A DNA stretch of 64,000 bases, from the NCBI RefSeq assembly GCF_027111255.2, contig NZ_CP114285.2, positions 4,402,001 to 4,466,000 of the forward strand. Reading direction: 5' to 3'. The notes beneath the pieces are model-generated. The model saw only the letters and a list, made by a program, of their open reading frames with translations. It had not been told where the DNA came from and searched no databases. The translations under genes were made by a program, and so were the position numbers. Each line of letters starts with the position of its first letter. Within the stretch, counting starts at the first letter, position 1. Shown here in pieces: positions 34,252 through 42,802 of the stretch. The stretch comes from Flavobacterium flavigenum (GTDB lineage: Bacteria; Bacteroidota; Bacteroidia; Flavobacteriales; Flavobacteriaceae).

Positions 34252-36030
34252 TTAAAGTAATTCTTTTTCCGAAAGTTGTTTTAAATATAACGCTGAATAA
34301 TAGCCTTCCTGATTTATTAATTGATTATGAGAACCTTGTTGAATGATTTGCCCATCTTCTAAGATAATAATTTTGTCAGCATTTTTTGCAGACGATACAC
34401 GATGGCTAACAATTATGGTTGTTTTGTTTTTGCAGATTTCAAATAAATTGTTCAGAATTGTTTCTTCTGTTTCCGTGTCAACTGCTGAAAGACAGTCGTC
34501 AAAAAGCAAAATGGCAGGGTGTTTAATAATTGCGCGGGCAATAGAAACACGCTGTTTTTGTCCACCGGAAAGCGTGATACCTCTTTCTCCTAAAATAGTG
34601 TCGTATTGTTTATTGAAAGCAATGATGTTATCGTGGACTACTGCATTTTTTGCAGCCTCAATTACTTGTTCATCGGTTGCATTCTGGTTGCCAAATTTGA
34701 TATTATTTTTAATAGTATCCGAAAATAGAAAGGCATCCTGAGGCACAATTCCGATGTTATTTCTTAAGTCATTCAGATTCAAAGTACTGATTTCATTGCC
34801 ATCAATTGTGATTTTTCCTTCGGTAACATCATACAGACGTGAAATTAAAGATAATATAGTTGATTTTCCGGAACCAGTTTTTCCTAAAATAGCCAGTGTT
34901 TCTCCATTTTTGACTGAGAAAGTCACATTTTTTAAAGCCTCAATATTGGTGTCCTCATAAGTAAAACTAACATTTTCAAAAGCAATTGAACCTTGGATAT
35001 CTGATGAATCAGGATTGTTGTTTTTGATTTCAGGCTCAATTTTCAAAAATTCATTTAAACGTTTTTGAGAAGCTTCTGCCTCCTGAACCATTGATGAAAC
35101 CCATCCCAATGAAGCCACTGGCCAGGTAAGCATATTGACGTATAAAATAAATTCGGCGATAGTTCCGATGTTCGGAATCGTTCCGTTAATGTACATCACA
35201 CCTCCAAAATAAATAACCACCAGATTACTGATTCCGATAAGGGCAATCATCAAAGGGCCAAACAGCGACTGGACTCTTGCCAGGCTTAAACTTTTGCTTT
35301 TGCTTTCGTCAGACAAGGCAATCATGTTGTTCTGGTGTTGATTTTCTAAAGAATAAGCTTTGATGACGCGGATACCTGAAAATATTTCCTGAGTAAAACT
35401 GGAAACTTTTGATAAATATTGTTGAAAAGTGGTGCTGCGTTTATTGATTTCAGAACTCAGTTTAAAAATACAATACGATAAAATAGGTAGTGGTAGCAGT
35501 GTATATAAAGTCAATAATGGGGACACATTATACATATATATAATAACAATGGCAAAACGTATAAAAGTATTGATTGTGTACATAACTGCAGGTCCAACAT
35601 ACATACGAACTTTTGAAACGTCTTCACTAATACGGTTCATTAAATCCCCTGTTCGGTTTTGCTTGTAGAAATTCTGGGAAAGTTTTTGATATTGGTTAAA
35701 AACCTCATTTTTTAAATCAAATTCAATGTGGCGCGACATTACAATTAAAGTCTGGCGCATTAAAAAAGTTAAAAATCCGGCAACAATTGCACTTCCTATG
35801 ATTAACAATACATTATGGATTAAATCCTGTTTGTAATATCCAATAATTATTGAAGATTTCCGATCAGTTTCAGATAATTTCAGGAATTTTTCAATTGTAT
35901 CAAAAGACTGGCTAACCAGTTTTGGAGTAAATAAGAAAAATATTTGTGCGATTATAGTGATTAAAATTCCAAAAGAAAAACTGTATTTGTACTTAATGAA
36001 ATATTTGTTTAAATAGCTTAATTCTTTCAT
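34252..36030 (-). CDS. ABC-type multidrug/lipid exporter, fused permease-ATPase
   Basis: The 592-residue protein has six membrane helices (about 1-310) and an ATPase domain with Walker A GKTGSGKST, signature LSGGQKQR and Walker B ILLFDDCLSAVD, plus the H-loop in IVSHR. This is the type IV exporter half-transporter layout (MsbA/LmrA-like), which works as a dimer to move lipids or drugs outward. All catalytic motifs are intact. The substrate is unknown. The PUR-family gene follows after 53 bp. Confidence 0.92.
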   Translation of the reverse strand: MKELSYLNKYFIKYKYSFSFGILITIIAQIFFLFTPKLVSQSFDTIEKFLKLSETDRKSSIIIGYYKQDLIHNVLLIIGSAIVAGFLTFLMRQTLIVMSRHIEFDLKNEVFNQYQKLSQNFYKQNRTGDLMNRISEDVSKVRMYVGPAVMYTINTFIRFAIVIIYMYNVSPLLTLYTLLPLPILSYCIFKLSSEINKRSTTFQQYLSKVSSFTQEIFSGIRVIKAYSLENQHQNNMIALSDESKSKSLSLARVQSLFGPLMIALIGISNLVVIYFGGVMYINGTIPNIGTIAEFILYVNMLTWPVASLGWVSSMVQEAEASQKRLNEFLKIEPEIKNNNPDSSDIQGSIAFENVSFTYEDTNIEALKNVTFSVKNGETLAILGKTGSGKSTILSLISRLYDVTEGKITIDGNEISTLNLNDLRNNIGIVPQDAFLFSDTIKNNIKFGNQNATDEQVIEAAKNAVVHDNIIAFNKQYDTILGERGITLSGGQKQRVSIARAIIKHPAILLFDDCLSAVDTETEETILNNLFEICKNKTTIIVSHRVSSAKNADKIIILEDGQIIQQGSHNQLINQEGYYSALYLKQLSEKELL

Positions 36031-36176
36031 TTTTTTAAGAAATGTGATATTAAATTGATTTAAAATTTTGAATTATTATGAATTAAAAATATAATAATTT
36101 GCACTTTAATCAAAACAATAATATTGTAAAATTATTAATTATAAGTTTAAAAATTAGCACATGTGTATTTTTTATG

Positions 36177-36184
36177 TATGTTTG
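36177..36184 (+). promoter_or_regulatory. Putative -7 box (TATGTTTG) for the amino acid dehydrogenase gene
   Basis: Exact TAnnTTTG match 47 bp before the ATG at 36232. Confidence 0.45.
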
Positions 36185-36231
36185 AGTTGTCTTTTTGACG
36201 AATTCATAATTTTAACTAAATAACACTAGCT

Positions 36232-37338
36232 ATGGATGCAACTTTCGCAACTGGAAAGGAACTTCAAAAAATGGACCCTGTTTTTGGTCAGTTATCTTTT
36301 AATGATCACGAACAAATTGTATTTTGCAATGACAAAGATACAGGTTTAAAAGCAATTATTGGTATTCACAATTCGGTTATGGGACCAGCTTTAGGAGGTA
36401 CAAGAATGTGGAATTATGCTACTGAATGGGAAGCTCTAAACGATGTTTTGCGCCTTTCAAGAGGTATGACTTATAAATCTGCCATTACCGGACTAAATAT
36501 TGGTGGCGGTAAAGCGGTTATTATTGGTGATGCTAAAACCCAGAAAACACCTGAGCTAATGCGTAAGTTTGGTGAATTTGTTCATTCTCTTAGCGGAAGA
36601 TATATTACAGCTGAAGATGTTGGAATGGAAACAAAAGACATGGATACCGTTAGGGATGTTACACCTTATGTAACAGGAATCTCTGAAGAAAGAGGTGGTT
36701 CGGGAAATCCTTCTCCTGTTACAGCTTATGGCGTTTATTTAGGAATGAAGGCTGCTGCTAAAAGTCAGTTTGGTTCTGATGTTTTAGAAGGTAAAAAAGT
36801 TTTAGTTCAGGGAATCGGACACGTGGGTGAAACTTTGGTTGAATATTTGACTAAAGTAGGAGCACAGGTAACCATTACGGATATTAATGAAGAAAAATTA
36901 TATCAGGTAGCTCAAAAGTATAATGCAAACATTTATACTGGCGAAGACTTATATACTGCAGATGTTGATATTTATGCACCATGTGCAATGGGGGCTACAA
37001 TTAATGAAGGTACGATAGAAAAAATTAAGGCAAAAGTGATCGCCGGTGCTGCAAACAATCAGTTGGCAGATGAAAACATTCATGGAGCAAGATTACAGGA
37101 AAGAGGCATTTTATACGCTCCGGATTTCTTAATCAACGCAGGTGGAATTATTAATGTTTATGCAGAATTAGCACATTATGGTAAAGCTGAAATCATGAGC
37201 AAGACCGAAAATATCTACAATACAACTTTGGAAATTATCGATTTTGCAGCTAAAAATGGTTTAACAACACATAAAGCTGCTCTTACAATTGCTCAGAACC
37301 GCATCGATCAGAGAAAAATCGAGAACGGAAAAAAATAA
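36232..37338 (+). CDS. Leu/Phe/Val/Glu-type amino acid dehydrogenase
   Basis: The 368-residue protein is a Glu/Leu/Phe/Val dehydrogenase, with GPALGGTRMW and the catalytic Lys in GGGKAVII, the dinucleotide-binding VLVQGIGHVGETLVEYL and the closing GAANNQLAD, NAGGIINVYAEL. Length fits leucine dehydrogenase, which reversibly deaminates branched-chain amino acids with NAD+. Exact specificity cannot be read. It is monocistronic with a terminator. An HMG-CoA lyase gene elsewhere in the window suggests leucine breakdown is active in this organism. Confidence 0.9.
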   Translation: MDATFATGKELQKMDPVFGQLSFNDHEQIVFCNDKDTGLKAIIGIHNSVMGPALGGTRMWNYATEWEALNDVLRLSRGMTYKSAITGLNIGGGKAVIIGDAKTQKTPELMRKFGEFVHSLSGRYITAEDVGMETKDMDTVRDVTPYVTGISEERGGSGNPSPVTAYGVYLGMKAAAKSQFGSDVLEGKKVLVQGIGHVGETLVEYLTKVGAQVTITDINEEKLYQVAQKYNANIYTGEDLYTADVDIYAPCAMGATINEGTIEKIKAKVIAGAANNQLADENIHGARLQERGILYAPDFLINAGGIINVYAELAHYGKAEIMSKTENIYNTTLEIIDFAAKNGLTTHKAALTIAQNRIDQRKIENGKK

Positions 37339-37359
37339 TTTTGTAGTTTAAATTCTCAG

Positions 37360-37414
37360 TCTCAGTTTTTAGTTTCAGTTGTTATACAGCGGTTACTTGA
37401 AACTGAGATTTTTT
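37360..37414 (+). terminator. Terminator of the amino acid dehydrogenase gene
   Basis: Arms tctcagttt (37360-37368) and aaactgaga (37400-37408) pair over 9 bp, followed by a T run. Confidence 0.7.
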
Positions 37415-37485
37415 TAGGCTGAAATTTAATTCATTTTCACGGATTTTTTTATTGGATTAAATTTTAATATAATTTCTTTAATTCT

Positions 37486-37493
37486 TATTTTTG
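37486..37493 (+). promoter_or_regulatory. Putative -7 box (TATTTTTG) for nusB-yajC
   Basis: Exact TAnnTTTG match 28 bp before the GTG start of nusB. Confidence 0.5.
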
Positions 37494-37521
37494 CAGACTA
37501 ATTTTTAAAAGTTCTTACAAG

Positions 37522-38466
37522 GTGGTAAATAGAAGACACTTACGCATTAAAGTCATGCAATCCATTTATGCAATGCATCAAAGCGGTTCTGATAATCTGG
37601 AAAAAGAAGAAAAATTTCTTTTTTACAGCATAGATAATATTCAGGATTTATATTTAATAATGCTTTCTTCATTGATTGAGATTTGTAAAAAAGAGTCTGT
37701 TTTTTTACATCTTTCAAGTAAAAAACATCTTGCAACTGCTGCAGAACGTAATCCAAACGAAAAATTCATCAAAAACAAAATTTTTCAACTTTTGGCCGAA
37801 AGCAACTCTCTTAGCATTGCTTTAGAAAATCGTAAAATAAATAACTGGTCATTAAATGATGACTATATTTTATTGCTTTTAAATGATATTAAAGCAAGTG
37901 ATCTGTATGCGAAATACATGAGTAACAATGTGAATACTTTTGAAGAAGACAGACAATTTGTAATAGATTTGTTTGAAAATGTTATTGTTCCAAATGAAAA
38001 GCTGTATGAGTATCTGGAAGACGATAAATTAACATGGGTTGATGATATTCCAGTTGTAAATACACATATCGTAAAACAGTTAAAAGCAATTAAAACAGAA
38101 GATCCGGATGATTTCAGGGTTCCGAAATTGTATAAAGATGTTGAAGATAAGGATTTTGCAAAAGATTTATTCAGACGTACCGTTTTAAATGAAACCGTTT
38201 TAGCAAAAGAATACGATGATAAAACACCAAACTGGGATAGCGAAAGAATTGCAGAAATTGATACAATTATTCTGAAAATGGCTATTTGCGAATTTTTGAA
38301 ATTCCCTTCAATTCCGGTAAAAGTAACGCTGAACGAATATTTAGAAATTGCAAAAGAGTATTCTACACCAAAAAGCAGTATTTTTATCAACGGAATTTTA
38401 GATAATCTTGTAAAAGAACTTACTGCTAATAAAAAGATGATTAAGGTTGGAAGAGGGTTGATGTAA
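37522..38466 (+). CDS. nusB: Transcription antitermination protein NusB
   Basis: The 314-residue protein is longer than proteobacterial NusB (about 140 residues). The NusB fold itself sits in the C-terminal half (LFRRTVLNETVLAKEYDDKTPNWDSERIAEIDTIILKMAICEF, EIAKEYSTPKSSIFINGILDNL). The N-terminal half is a family-specific extension that starts with the NusB-like RRHLRIKVMQSIYAM. This long form is normal in Bacteroidota. The start is a GTG at 37522; no ATG lies in frame upstream. It forms part of the antitermination complex on rRNA operons. yajC follows after 79 bp. Confidence 0.92.
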   Translation: MVNRRHLRIKVMQSIYAMHQSGSDNLEKEEKFLFYSIDNIQDLYLIMLSSLIEICKKESVFLHLSSKKHLATAAERNPNEKFIKNKIFQLLAESNSLSIALENRKINNWSLNDDYILLLLNDIKASDLYAKYMSNNVNTFEEDRQFVIDLFENVIVPNEKLYEYLEDDKLTWVDDIPVVNTHIVKQLKAIKTEDPDDFRVPKLYKDVEDKDFAKDLFRRTVLNETVLAKEYDDKTPNWDSERIAEIDTIILKMAICEFLKFPSIPVKVTLNEYLEIAKEYSTPKSSIFINGILDNLVKELTANKKMIKVGRGLM

Positions 38467-38545
38467 TTTTAAATAAACTCTAAAAATCAAATACCAAATT
38501 CCAAAAAAGAATATTTTAAATATAAATCAAAAACAGAATTTAATT

Positions 38546-38827
38546 ATGGGAGGACAATTAACGCAATTTGCGCCATTTCTTTTAATGTTTGTGGTAATCT
38601 ATTTCTTTATGATCAGACCGCAGCAAAAAAGAGCAAAAAACGAAAAAGAATTTGAAAGCAGCCTGAAAGTAGGTGACAAAATAGTGACAAAAAGTGGTTT
38701 TCACGGTAAAATTGCTGAATTAGCTGAAACTACTGTTGTAATCGAAACAATGTCTGGAAAATTAAAATTAGAGCGTTCTGCAATCTCAATGGAAATGAGC
38801 GCTGCTTTGAATGCTAAAAAGGCTTAA
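38546..38827 (+). CDS. yajC: Preprotein translocase subunit YajC
   Basis: The 93-residue protein has one N-terminal membrane helix (FLLMFVVIYFFMIRP), the conserved RPQQKRAKNEKEFESSLKVGDKIVTKSGFHGKI and a basic cytoplasmic tail. YajC is an accessory subunit of the SecYEG-SecDF translocon in the inner membrane. The nusB-yajC order is common in this phylum. A terminator follows within 70 bp. Confidence 0.95.
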   Translation: MGGQLTQFAPFLLMFVVIYFFMIRPQQKRAKNEKEFESSLKVGDKIVTKSGFHGKIAELAETTVVIETMSGKLKLERSAISMEMSAALNAKKA

Positions 38828-38853
38828 GTTTTTTTAAAGTTTCAAAAAATATT

Positions 38854-38900
38854 AAATCCCAAATTCCAATTTTAAAACTGGAGTTTGGGATTTTTTGTTT
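38854..38900 (+). terminator. Terminator of the nusB-yajC transcript
   Basis: Arms aaatcccaaa (38854-38863) and tttgggattt (38884-38893) form a 10-bp stem followed by T-rich sequence. Confidence 0.75.
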
Positions 38901-38910
38901 TTGTACAATC

Positions 38911-39012
38911 TTGTCATTTCGACGAAGGAGAAATCACATTAGAAACTCCATGCAGAATGTCGCCAATCTTTGTCGAATTCCGAGTGTGATTTCTCCTTCG
39001 TCGAAATGACAA
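38911..39012. repeat. Perfect 28-bp inverted repeat between converging genes
   Basis: The left arm (38911-38938) begins ttgtcatttcgacgaagg and ends aaatcaca. The right arm (38985-39012) is its exact reverse complement. The 46-bp loop holds no further clear structure. The element lies between yajC and pepT and resembles flavobacterial dispersed palindromic units with GTCATTTCGACGAAGGAG cores. It could act as a bidirectional terminator or mobile-derived unit. Confidence 0.8.
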
Positions 39013-39053
39013 AAAAATGAGAAATAAAAGATTTTCAAATTTAAAATTCCAAA

Positions 39054-40331
39054 TTATCCTCTTTTTTTACTCTTTTTAGGAGCATCAAAAATTTCCGGAA
39101 TTGCTGTTAATTCAGCAATTTTCACAATAACATCAGTTGCCTTCTGGATACTTTCTGCAGGAACATATTCATATTTTCCATGGAAATTATGGCCGCCCGC
39201 AAAAATATTAGGACAAGGCAATCCCATAAATGAAAGTTGAGATCCGTCCGTACCACCTCGAATAGGTTTTATAATTGGTTTTATGTTTAATTCGCGCATT
39301 GCTTTTTCGGCAATATCTACAATATGTTTTACCGGAAGCACTTTTTCCTTCATATTGTAATACTGGTCTTTAATTTCGGCAATCACAATATCTTCGCCAT
39401 ATTGCTTCGCAAATTTTTTGTTGAATTTTTTAGCAATTTTTTCAATTAAAGCTTTGCGTTTTTCAAACTTACTCTTATTATGATCACGTATAATCAATTC
39501 TAAAACAGTTTCTTCAATGTTTCCTTTTATATGATGAACGTGGAAAAAACCTTCGTAACCTTTAGTTTCCTGAGGTGTTTCTCCTTTTGGAAGTTCATTG
39601 ATAAAATCATTTGCAATCAGCATCGAATTGATCATTTTTCCTTTGGCATAACCGGGATGAACACTTTTTCCTTTGAAAGTAATTTTAGCTCCGGCTGCAT
39701 TGAAGTTTTCATATTCCAGTTCACCAATCTGGCTTCCGTCCATCGTGTAAGCCCATTGTGCTCCAAATTTTTCAACATCAAAATGATGCGCTCCACGACC
39801 GATTTCTTCATCCGGCGTAAAACCAATTCTGATTTTCCCGTGTTTGATTTCCGGATGCTGAATTAAATATTCCATTGCCGAAACGATTTCAGTAATTCCG
39901 GCTTTATCATCGGCTCCTAACAAAGTTGTTCCGTCAGTTGTGATAATGGTCTGACCTTTATATAATAATAAATCCTTGAAATAATTCGGCGACAAAACGA
40001 TATTTTTCTCAGCATTCAGAACGATATCTTTTCCGTCATAATTCTCAACGATTTGAGGTTTTACATTCGCTCCGCTAAAATCCGGTGAAGTGTCAAAATG
40101 TGAAACAAATCCAATGGTTGGGACTTCATAATCAACATTGCTCGGAAGCGTTGCCATGATGTAGGCTTTGTCATCAATCGTTACATCTTCAAGGCCAATT
40201 GCTTTTAGCTCTTCCACTAATTTATTAGCAAGGTTCCATTGTTTTGCTGTACTTGGTGTTGTTTGTGAATTTGGATCCGATTCGGTGTCAATTGTTACAT
40301 AACTGATAAAGCGATCTATGATATGTTGCAT
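39054..40331 (-). CDS. pepT: Peptidase T (tripeptidase)
   Basis: The 425-residue protein is an M20 family metallopeptidase of the PepT type: GFVSHFDTSPDFSG with the first zinc ligands, LGADDKAGITEI with the bridging Asp, TPDEEIGRGAHHFD with the catalytic Glu and GGTDGSQLSFMGLPCPN towards the end. It removes N-terminal residues from tripeptides in the cytoplasm. The basic tail KKSKKRG is slightly unusual. A TATATTTG box on the minus strand at 40348-40355 lies 17 bp before the ATG. All metal ligands appear present. Confidence 0.94.
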   Translation of the reverse strand: MQHIIDRFISYVTIDTESDPNSQTTPSTAKQWNLANKLVEELKAIGLEDVTIDDKAYIMATLPSNVDYEVPTIGFVSHFDTSPDFSGANVKPQIVENYDGKDIVLNAEKNIVLSPNYFKDLLLYKGQTIITTDGTTLLGADDKAGITEIVSAMEYLIQHPEIKHGKIRIGFTPDEEIGRGAHHFDVEKFGAQWAYTMDGSQIGELEYENFNAAGAKITFKGKSVHPGYAKGKMINSMLIANDFINELPKGETPQETKGYEGFFHVHHIKGNIEETVLELIIRDHNKSKFEKRKALIEKIAKKFNKKFAKQYGEDIVIAEIKDQYYNMKEKVLPVKHIVDIAEKAMRELNIKPIIKPIRGGTDGSQLSFMGLPCPNIFAGGHNFHGKYEYVPAESIQKATDVIVKIAELTAIPEIFDAPKKSKKRG

Positions 40332-40347
40332 TTTTTTGAATTTTTAG

Positions 40348-40355
40348 CAAATATA
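40348..40355 (-). promoter_or_regulatory. Putative -7 box (TATATTTG) for pepT
   Basis: Exact TAnnTTTG match on the minus strand 17 bp before the pepT ATG. Confidence 0.5.
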
Positions 40356-40401
40356 GAAATTTTTTCTGCGTAAAAATTTAGCTTTTAATATCACAAGTAA
40401 T

Positions 40402-40429
40402 AAAAAAGGGATTCTGGATTGAGTCCCTT
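40402..40429 (-). terminator. Terminator of the FGE-like gene
   Basis: On the minus strand aaggga and tccctt form a 6-bp stem followed by six T. It lies 18 bp after the FGE-like stop codon. Confidence 0.65.
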
Positions 40430-40446
40430 CCGGTATTTTGAGTTTG

Positions 40447-41580
40447 TTATTTGCTTTTTACGCATCTAAAACCTACATGATTAGCTGCAGATCTGATTTC
40501 GCCTTTTCCTCTTGTTCCTACCATGTATCGGGTGCAATATTGATCTGTGCATAAAAACGAACCGCCTCGATGTACTCTTTTTACTTCTGATGTGTCGTTA
40601 GGGTCGTAATAAGCATCAGGCCCTTGTGGATTTCTTACGGTTTTTCCGCTTTCTGCTAATGATTTATAATAATTTACACTATACCAGTCATGAACCCATT
40701 CCCAGACATTTCCGGCCATATCATACAAACCATAAGCATTTGGAGCGTATTGTTTTACAGGCGCAATTCCTTTAAAGCCATCTTCACCAGTATCGCCGTC
40801 CTTTATAGGGAATTGTCCCTGATAAATATTCGCCTGAAATTTTCCGTCAGGTTTTAAATTATTTCCCCAGGCATACAGATTTCCGGTTTTTCCGCCGCGG
40901 GCTGCAAATTCCCACTCAGCCTCTGTCGGAAGTCTTTTTCCTGCCCATTTTGCGTAAGCTTGAGCATCTTCATAAACAACATGAACTACTGGATATTTTT
41001 CTTTTCCTTTAATAGAACTTCGCGGTCCTTCCGGATGTCTCCAGTCAGCGCCTGGTTGGTAACGCCACCACTGTAGAAAATTATTCAGATTAATGGCAGA
41101 TGGTGTAGGGGTAAAGACAGCAGAGCCTGCAATTAAATCTTCATCATTTGCTGATGGAAATTCTTCTTTTGTTGGCTTTTGTTCGGCGACTGTTACATAA
41201 CCGGTTGCTTTTACAAATTTTTCAAATTCTTCGTTTGTTACTTCGTTTTCATCCATATAATAGCCGTCAACATACACACGATGAATAGGAGCAGCGTCTT
41301 TTGTAACGCCTTTTATACTGCATAAACTTTCATCCTCAACATTTGATCCCATTGAAAATTCCCCTCCAGGAACCCATACCATCCCTTTCGGTGTTTTTCC
41401 TGTTGGTTTGTTTTTGTTTTCTATAGTAGGCTTAAACTCACTTTCAGATTTATGCGGGGTTTCATGGCATTCCTGTGCAGTTTCTTTTTTTGGTATATTG
41501 GCTAATTTTGTATAACCAAATGCTATTGAAATAACGAAGATTGTAGTGGTGCTGAATAACCAAAAGGTTTTATTTTTCAT
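40447..41580 (-). CDS. Formylglycine-generating-enzyme-like protein (exported)
   Basis: The 377-residue protein starts at ATG 41580; a TTG further upstream is rejected because it overlaps a likely promoter. It has a membrane-anchor or signal helix (FWLFSTTTIFVISIAFGYT) and an FGE-sulfatase domain from about residue 60: MVWVPGGEFSMGS, EVTNEEFEKFVKATGYVT, RLPTEAEWEFAARGG, MAGNVWEWVHDW. Near the end GGSFLCTDQYCTRY carries Cys344 and Cys349, the spacing of the two catalytic cysteines in aerobic formylglycine-generating enzymes. Many Bacteroidota homologues (gliding proteins GldJ/GldK) lack this pair. No sulfatase gene is nearby. It is probably periplasmic. Confidence 0.85.
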   Translation of the reverse strand: MKNKTFWLFSTTTIFVISIAFGYTKLANIPKKETAQECHETPHKSESEFKPTIENKNKPTGKTPKGMVWVPGGEFSMGSNVEDESLCSIKGVTKDAAPIHRVYVDGYYMDENEVTNEEFEKFVKATGYVTVAEQKPTKEEFPSANDEDLIAGSAVFTPTPSAINLNNFLQWWRYQPGADWRHPEGPRSSIKGKEKYPVVHVVYEDAQAYAKWAGKRLPTEAEWEFAARGGKTGNLYAWGNNLKPDGKFQANIYQGQFPIKDGDTGEDGFKGIAPVKQYAPNAYGLYDMAGNVWEWVHDWYSVNYYKSLAESGKTVRNPQGPDAYYDPNDTSEVKRVHRGGSFLCTDQYCTRYMVGTRGKGEIRSAANHVGFRCVKSK

Positions 41581-41616
41581 TGTAGTTGTTTTTAACTTGG
41601 AATAATCTGTACCTGC

Positions 41617-41624
41617 CAAAAATA
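41617..41624 (-). promoter_or_regulatory. Putative -7 box (TATTTTTG) for the FGE-like gene
   Basis: Exact TAnnTTTG match on the minus strand 37 bp before the ATG. Its last bases form the in-frame TTG that was rejected as a start. Confidence 0.5.
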
Positions 41625-41734
41625 AATAAAAAATTCTATTTATTCTATAGGGTTAATATTTGTTTCTTTTTAAATATCAAACAATACAAATTATATGTGT
41701 TTAGAAAAATACACATTTTTAAAGTTTAATATTT

Positions 41735-41742
41735 AAATTTGC
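41735..41742 (+). promoter_or_regulatory. Putative -7 box (TAAATTTG) for pyrD
   Basis: Exact TAnnTTTG match 25 bp before the pyrD ATG. Confidence 0.5.
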
Positions 41743-41767
41743 ATCCAAAAAATAACACCGCACTCTT

Positions 41768-42802
41768 ATGTATAAATTGATAATCCGCCCGATACTTTTT
41801 TGTTTTGATCCCGAAGAAGTTCATTACTTTACTTTTTCATTTGTAAAATTCATTTCAAAAATCCCGGGAGTTTCATCAATTATCAAATCAATTTACGAAG
41901 TAAAAGATTCCAGATTGGAAAGAGAAGTTTTCGGAATTAAATTCAAAAATCCGGTTGGACTTGCCGCGGGATTTGATAAAGATGCCAAACTTTATAAAGA
42001 ACTTGGGGATTTCGGTTTTGGTTTTATCGAAATTGGAACTGTAACACCGGTTGGACAGGAAGGCAATCCAAAGAAACGTTTATTTCGATTAAAAGAAGAC
42101 CAGGCGATTATTAACAGAATGGGGTTCAATAATGGCGGGGTTCTGGAAGCTGTTGAGCGTCTGAAAAAGAATTCTGGAGTTTTGATTGGAGGGAACATCG
42201 GAAAAAATAAAGTGACGGATAATGAAGATGCTGTTAAGGATTATATCATTTGTTTTGATGCACTTTTTAATCACGTAGATTATTTCGTGGTTAATGTAAG
42301 TTCGCCAAACACCCCAAATTTAAGGGCTTTACAAGATAAAGAACCTTTAACGGCTTTGCTTCAGACATTACAAGACAGAAATGTAGAAAAGCAAAAAGCA
42401 AGTACTCAAAAAGTAAAACCAATTCTTTTAAAAATTGCTCCGGACTTAACAGATGAGCAATTATTGGATATTATTGATATTGTAAAAACAACTCAGATTG
42501 CAGGTGTAATTGCTACAAATACGACGATTTCAAGAGAAGGTTTACAATCTGCCAATCAAACTGAAATGGGAGGTTTGTCAGGCAAACCACTTACAAAACG
42601 TTCTACAGAAGTGATTCGTTTCCTTTCTGAAAAAAGTAATAAAGCTTTCCCTATTATTGGAGTAGGAGGAATACATTCCGCCGATGATGCTATCGAAAAA
42701 CTAAATGCAGGTGCAAGTTTGGTACAATTGTACACAGGTTTTATTTATGAAGGGCCGTCTTTGATAAAAGCAATCAATAAAAAAGTTTTACAGCAGTTGT
42801 AA
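41768..42802 (+). CDS. pyrD: Dihydroorotate dehydrogenase (quinone), class 2
   Basis: The 344-residue protein is a class 2 enzyme of pyrimidine synthesis: N-terminal membrane-association helices (about 1-40), GLAAGFDKDAKLYKELGDFG, NRMGFNNGG and the catalytic Ser in NVSSPNTPNLRALQ, then PIIGVGGIHSADDAIEKLNAGASLVQLYTGFIYEGP for FMN phosphate. It oxidises dihydroorotate and passes electrons to quinone at the inner membrane. Its 3' end overlaps the converging DUF3307 gene by 15 bp, so the two transcripts are antisense at their ends. Confidence 0.96.
   Translation: MYKLIIRPILFCFDPEEVHYFTFSFVKFISKIPGVSSIIKSIYEVKDSRLEREVFGIKFKNPVGLAAGFDKDAKLYKELGDFGFGFIEIGTVTPVGQEGNPKKRLFRLKEDQAIINRMGFNNGGVLEAVERLKKNSGVLIGGNIGKNKVTDNEDAVKDYIICFDALFNHVDYFVVNVSSPNTPNLRALQDKEPLTALLQTLQDRNVEKQKASTQKVKPILLKIAPDLTDEQLLDIIDIVKTTQIAGVIATNTTISREGLQSANQTEMGGLSGKPLTKRSTEVIRFLSEKSNKAFPIIGVGGIHSADDAIEKLNAGASLVQLYTGFIYEGPSLIKAINKKVLQQL

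Noticed and set aside
41581..41619. TTG start 13 codons upstream for the FGE-like protein
   Set aside because: It overlaps the likely -7 box TATTTTTG; the ATG at 41580 gives a clean signal or anchor helix.
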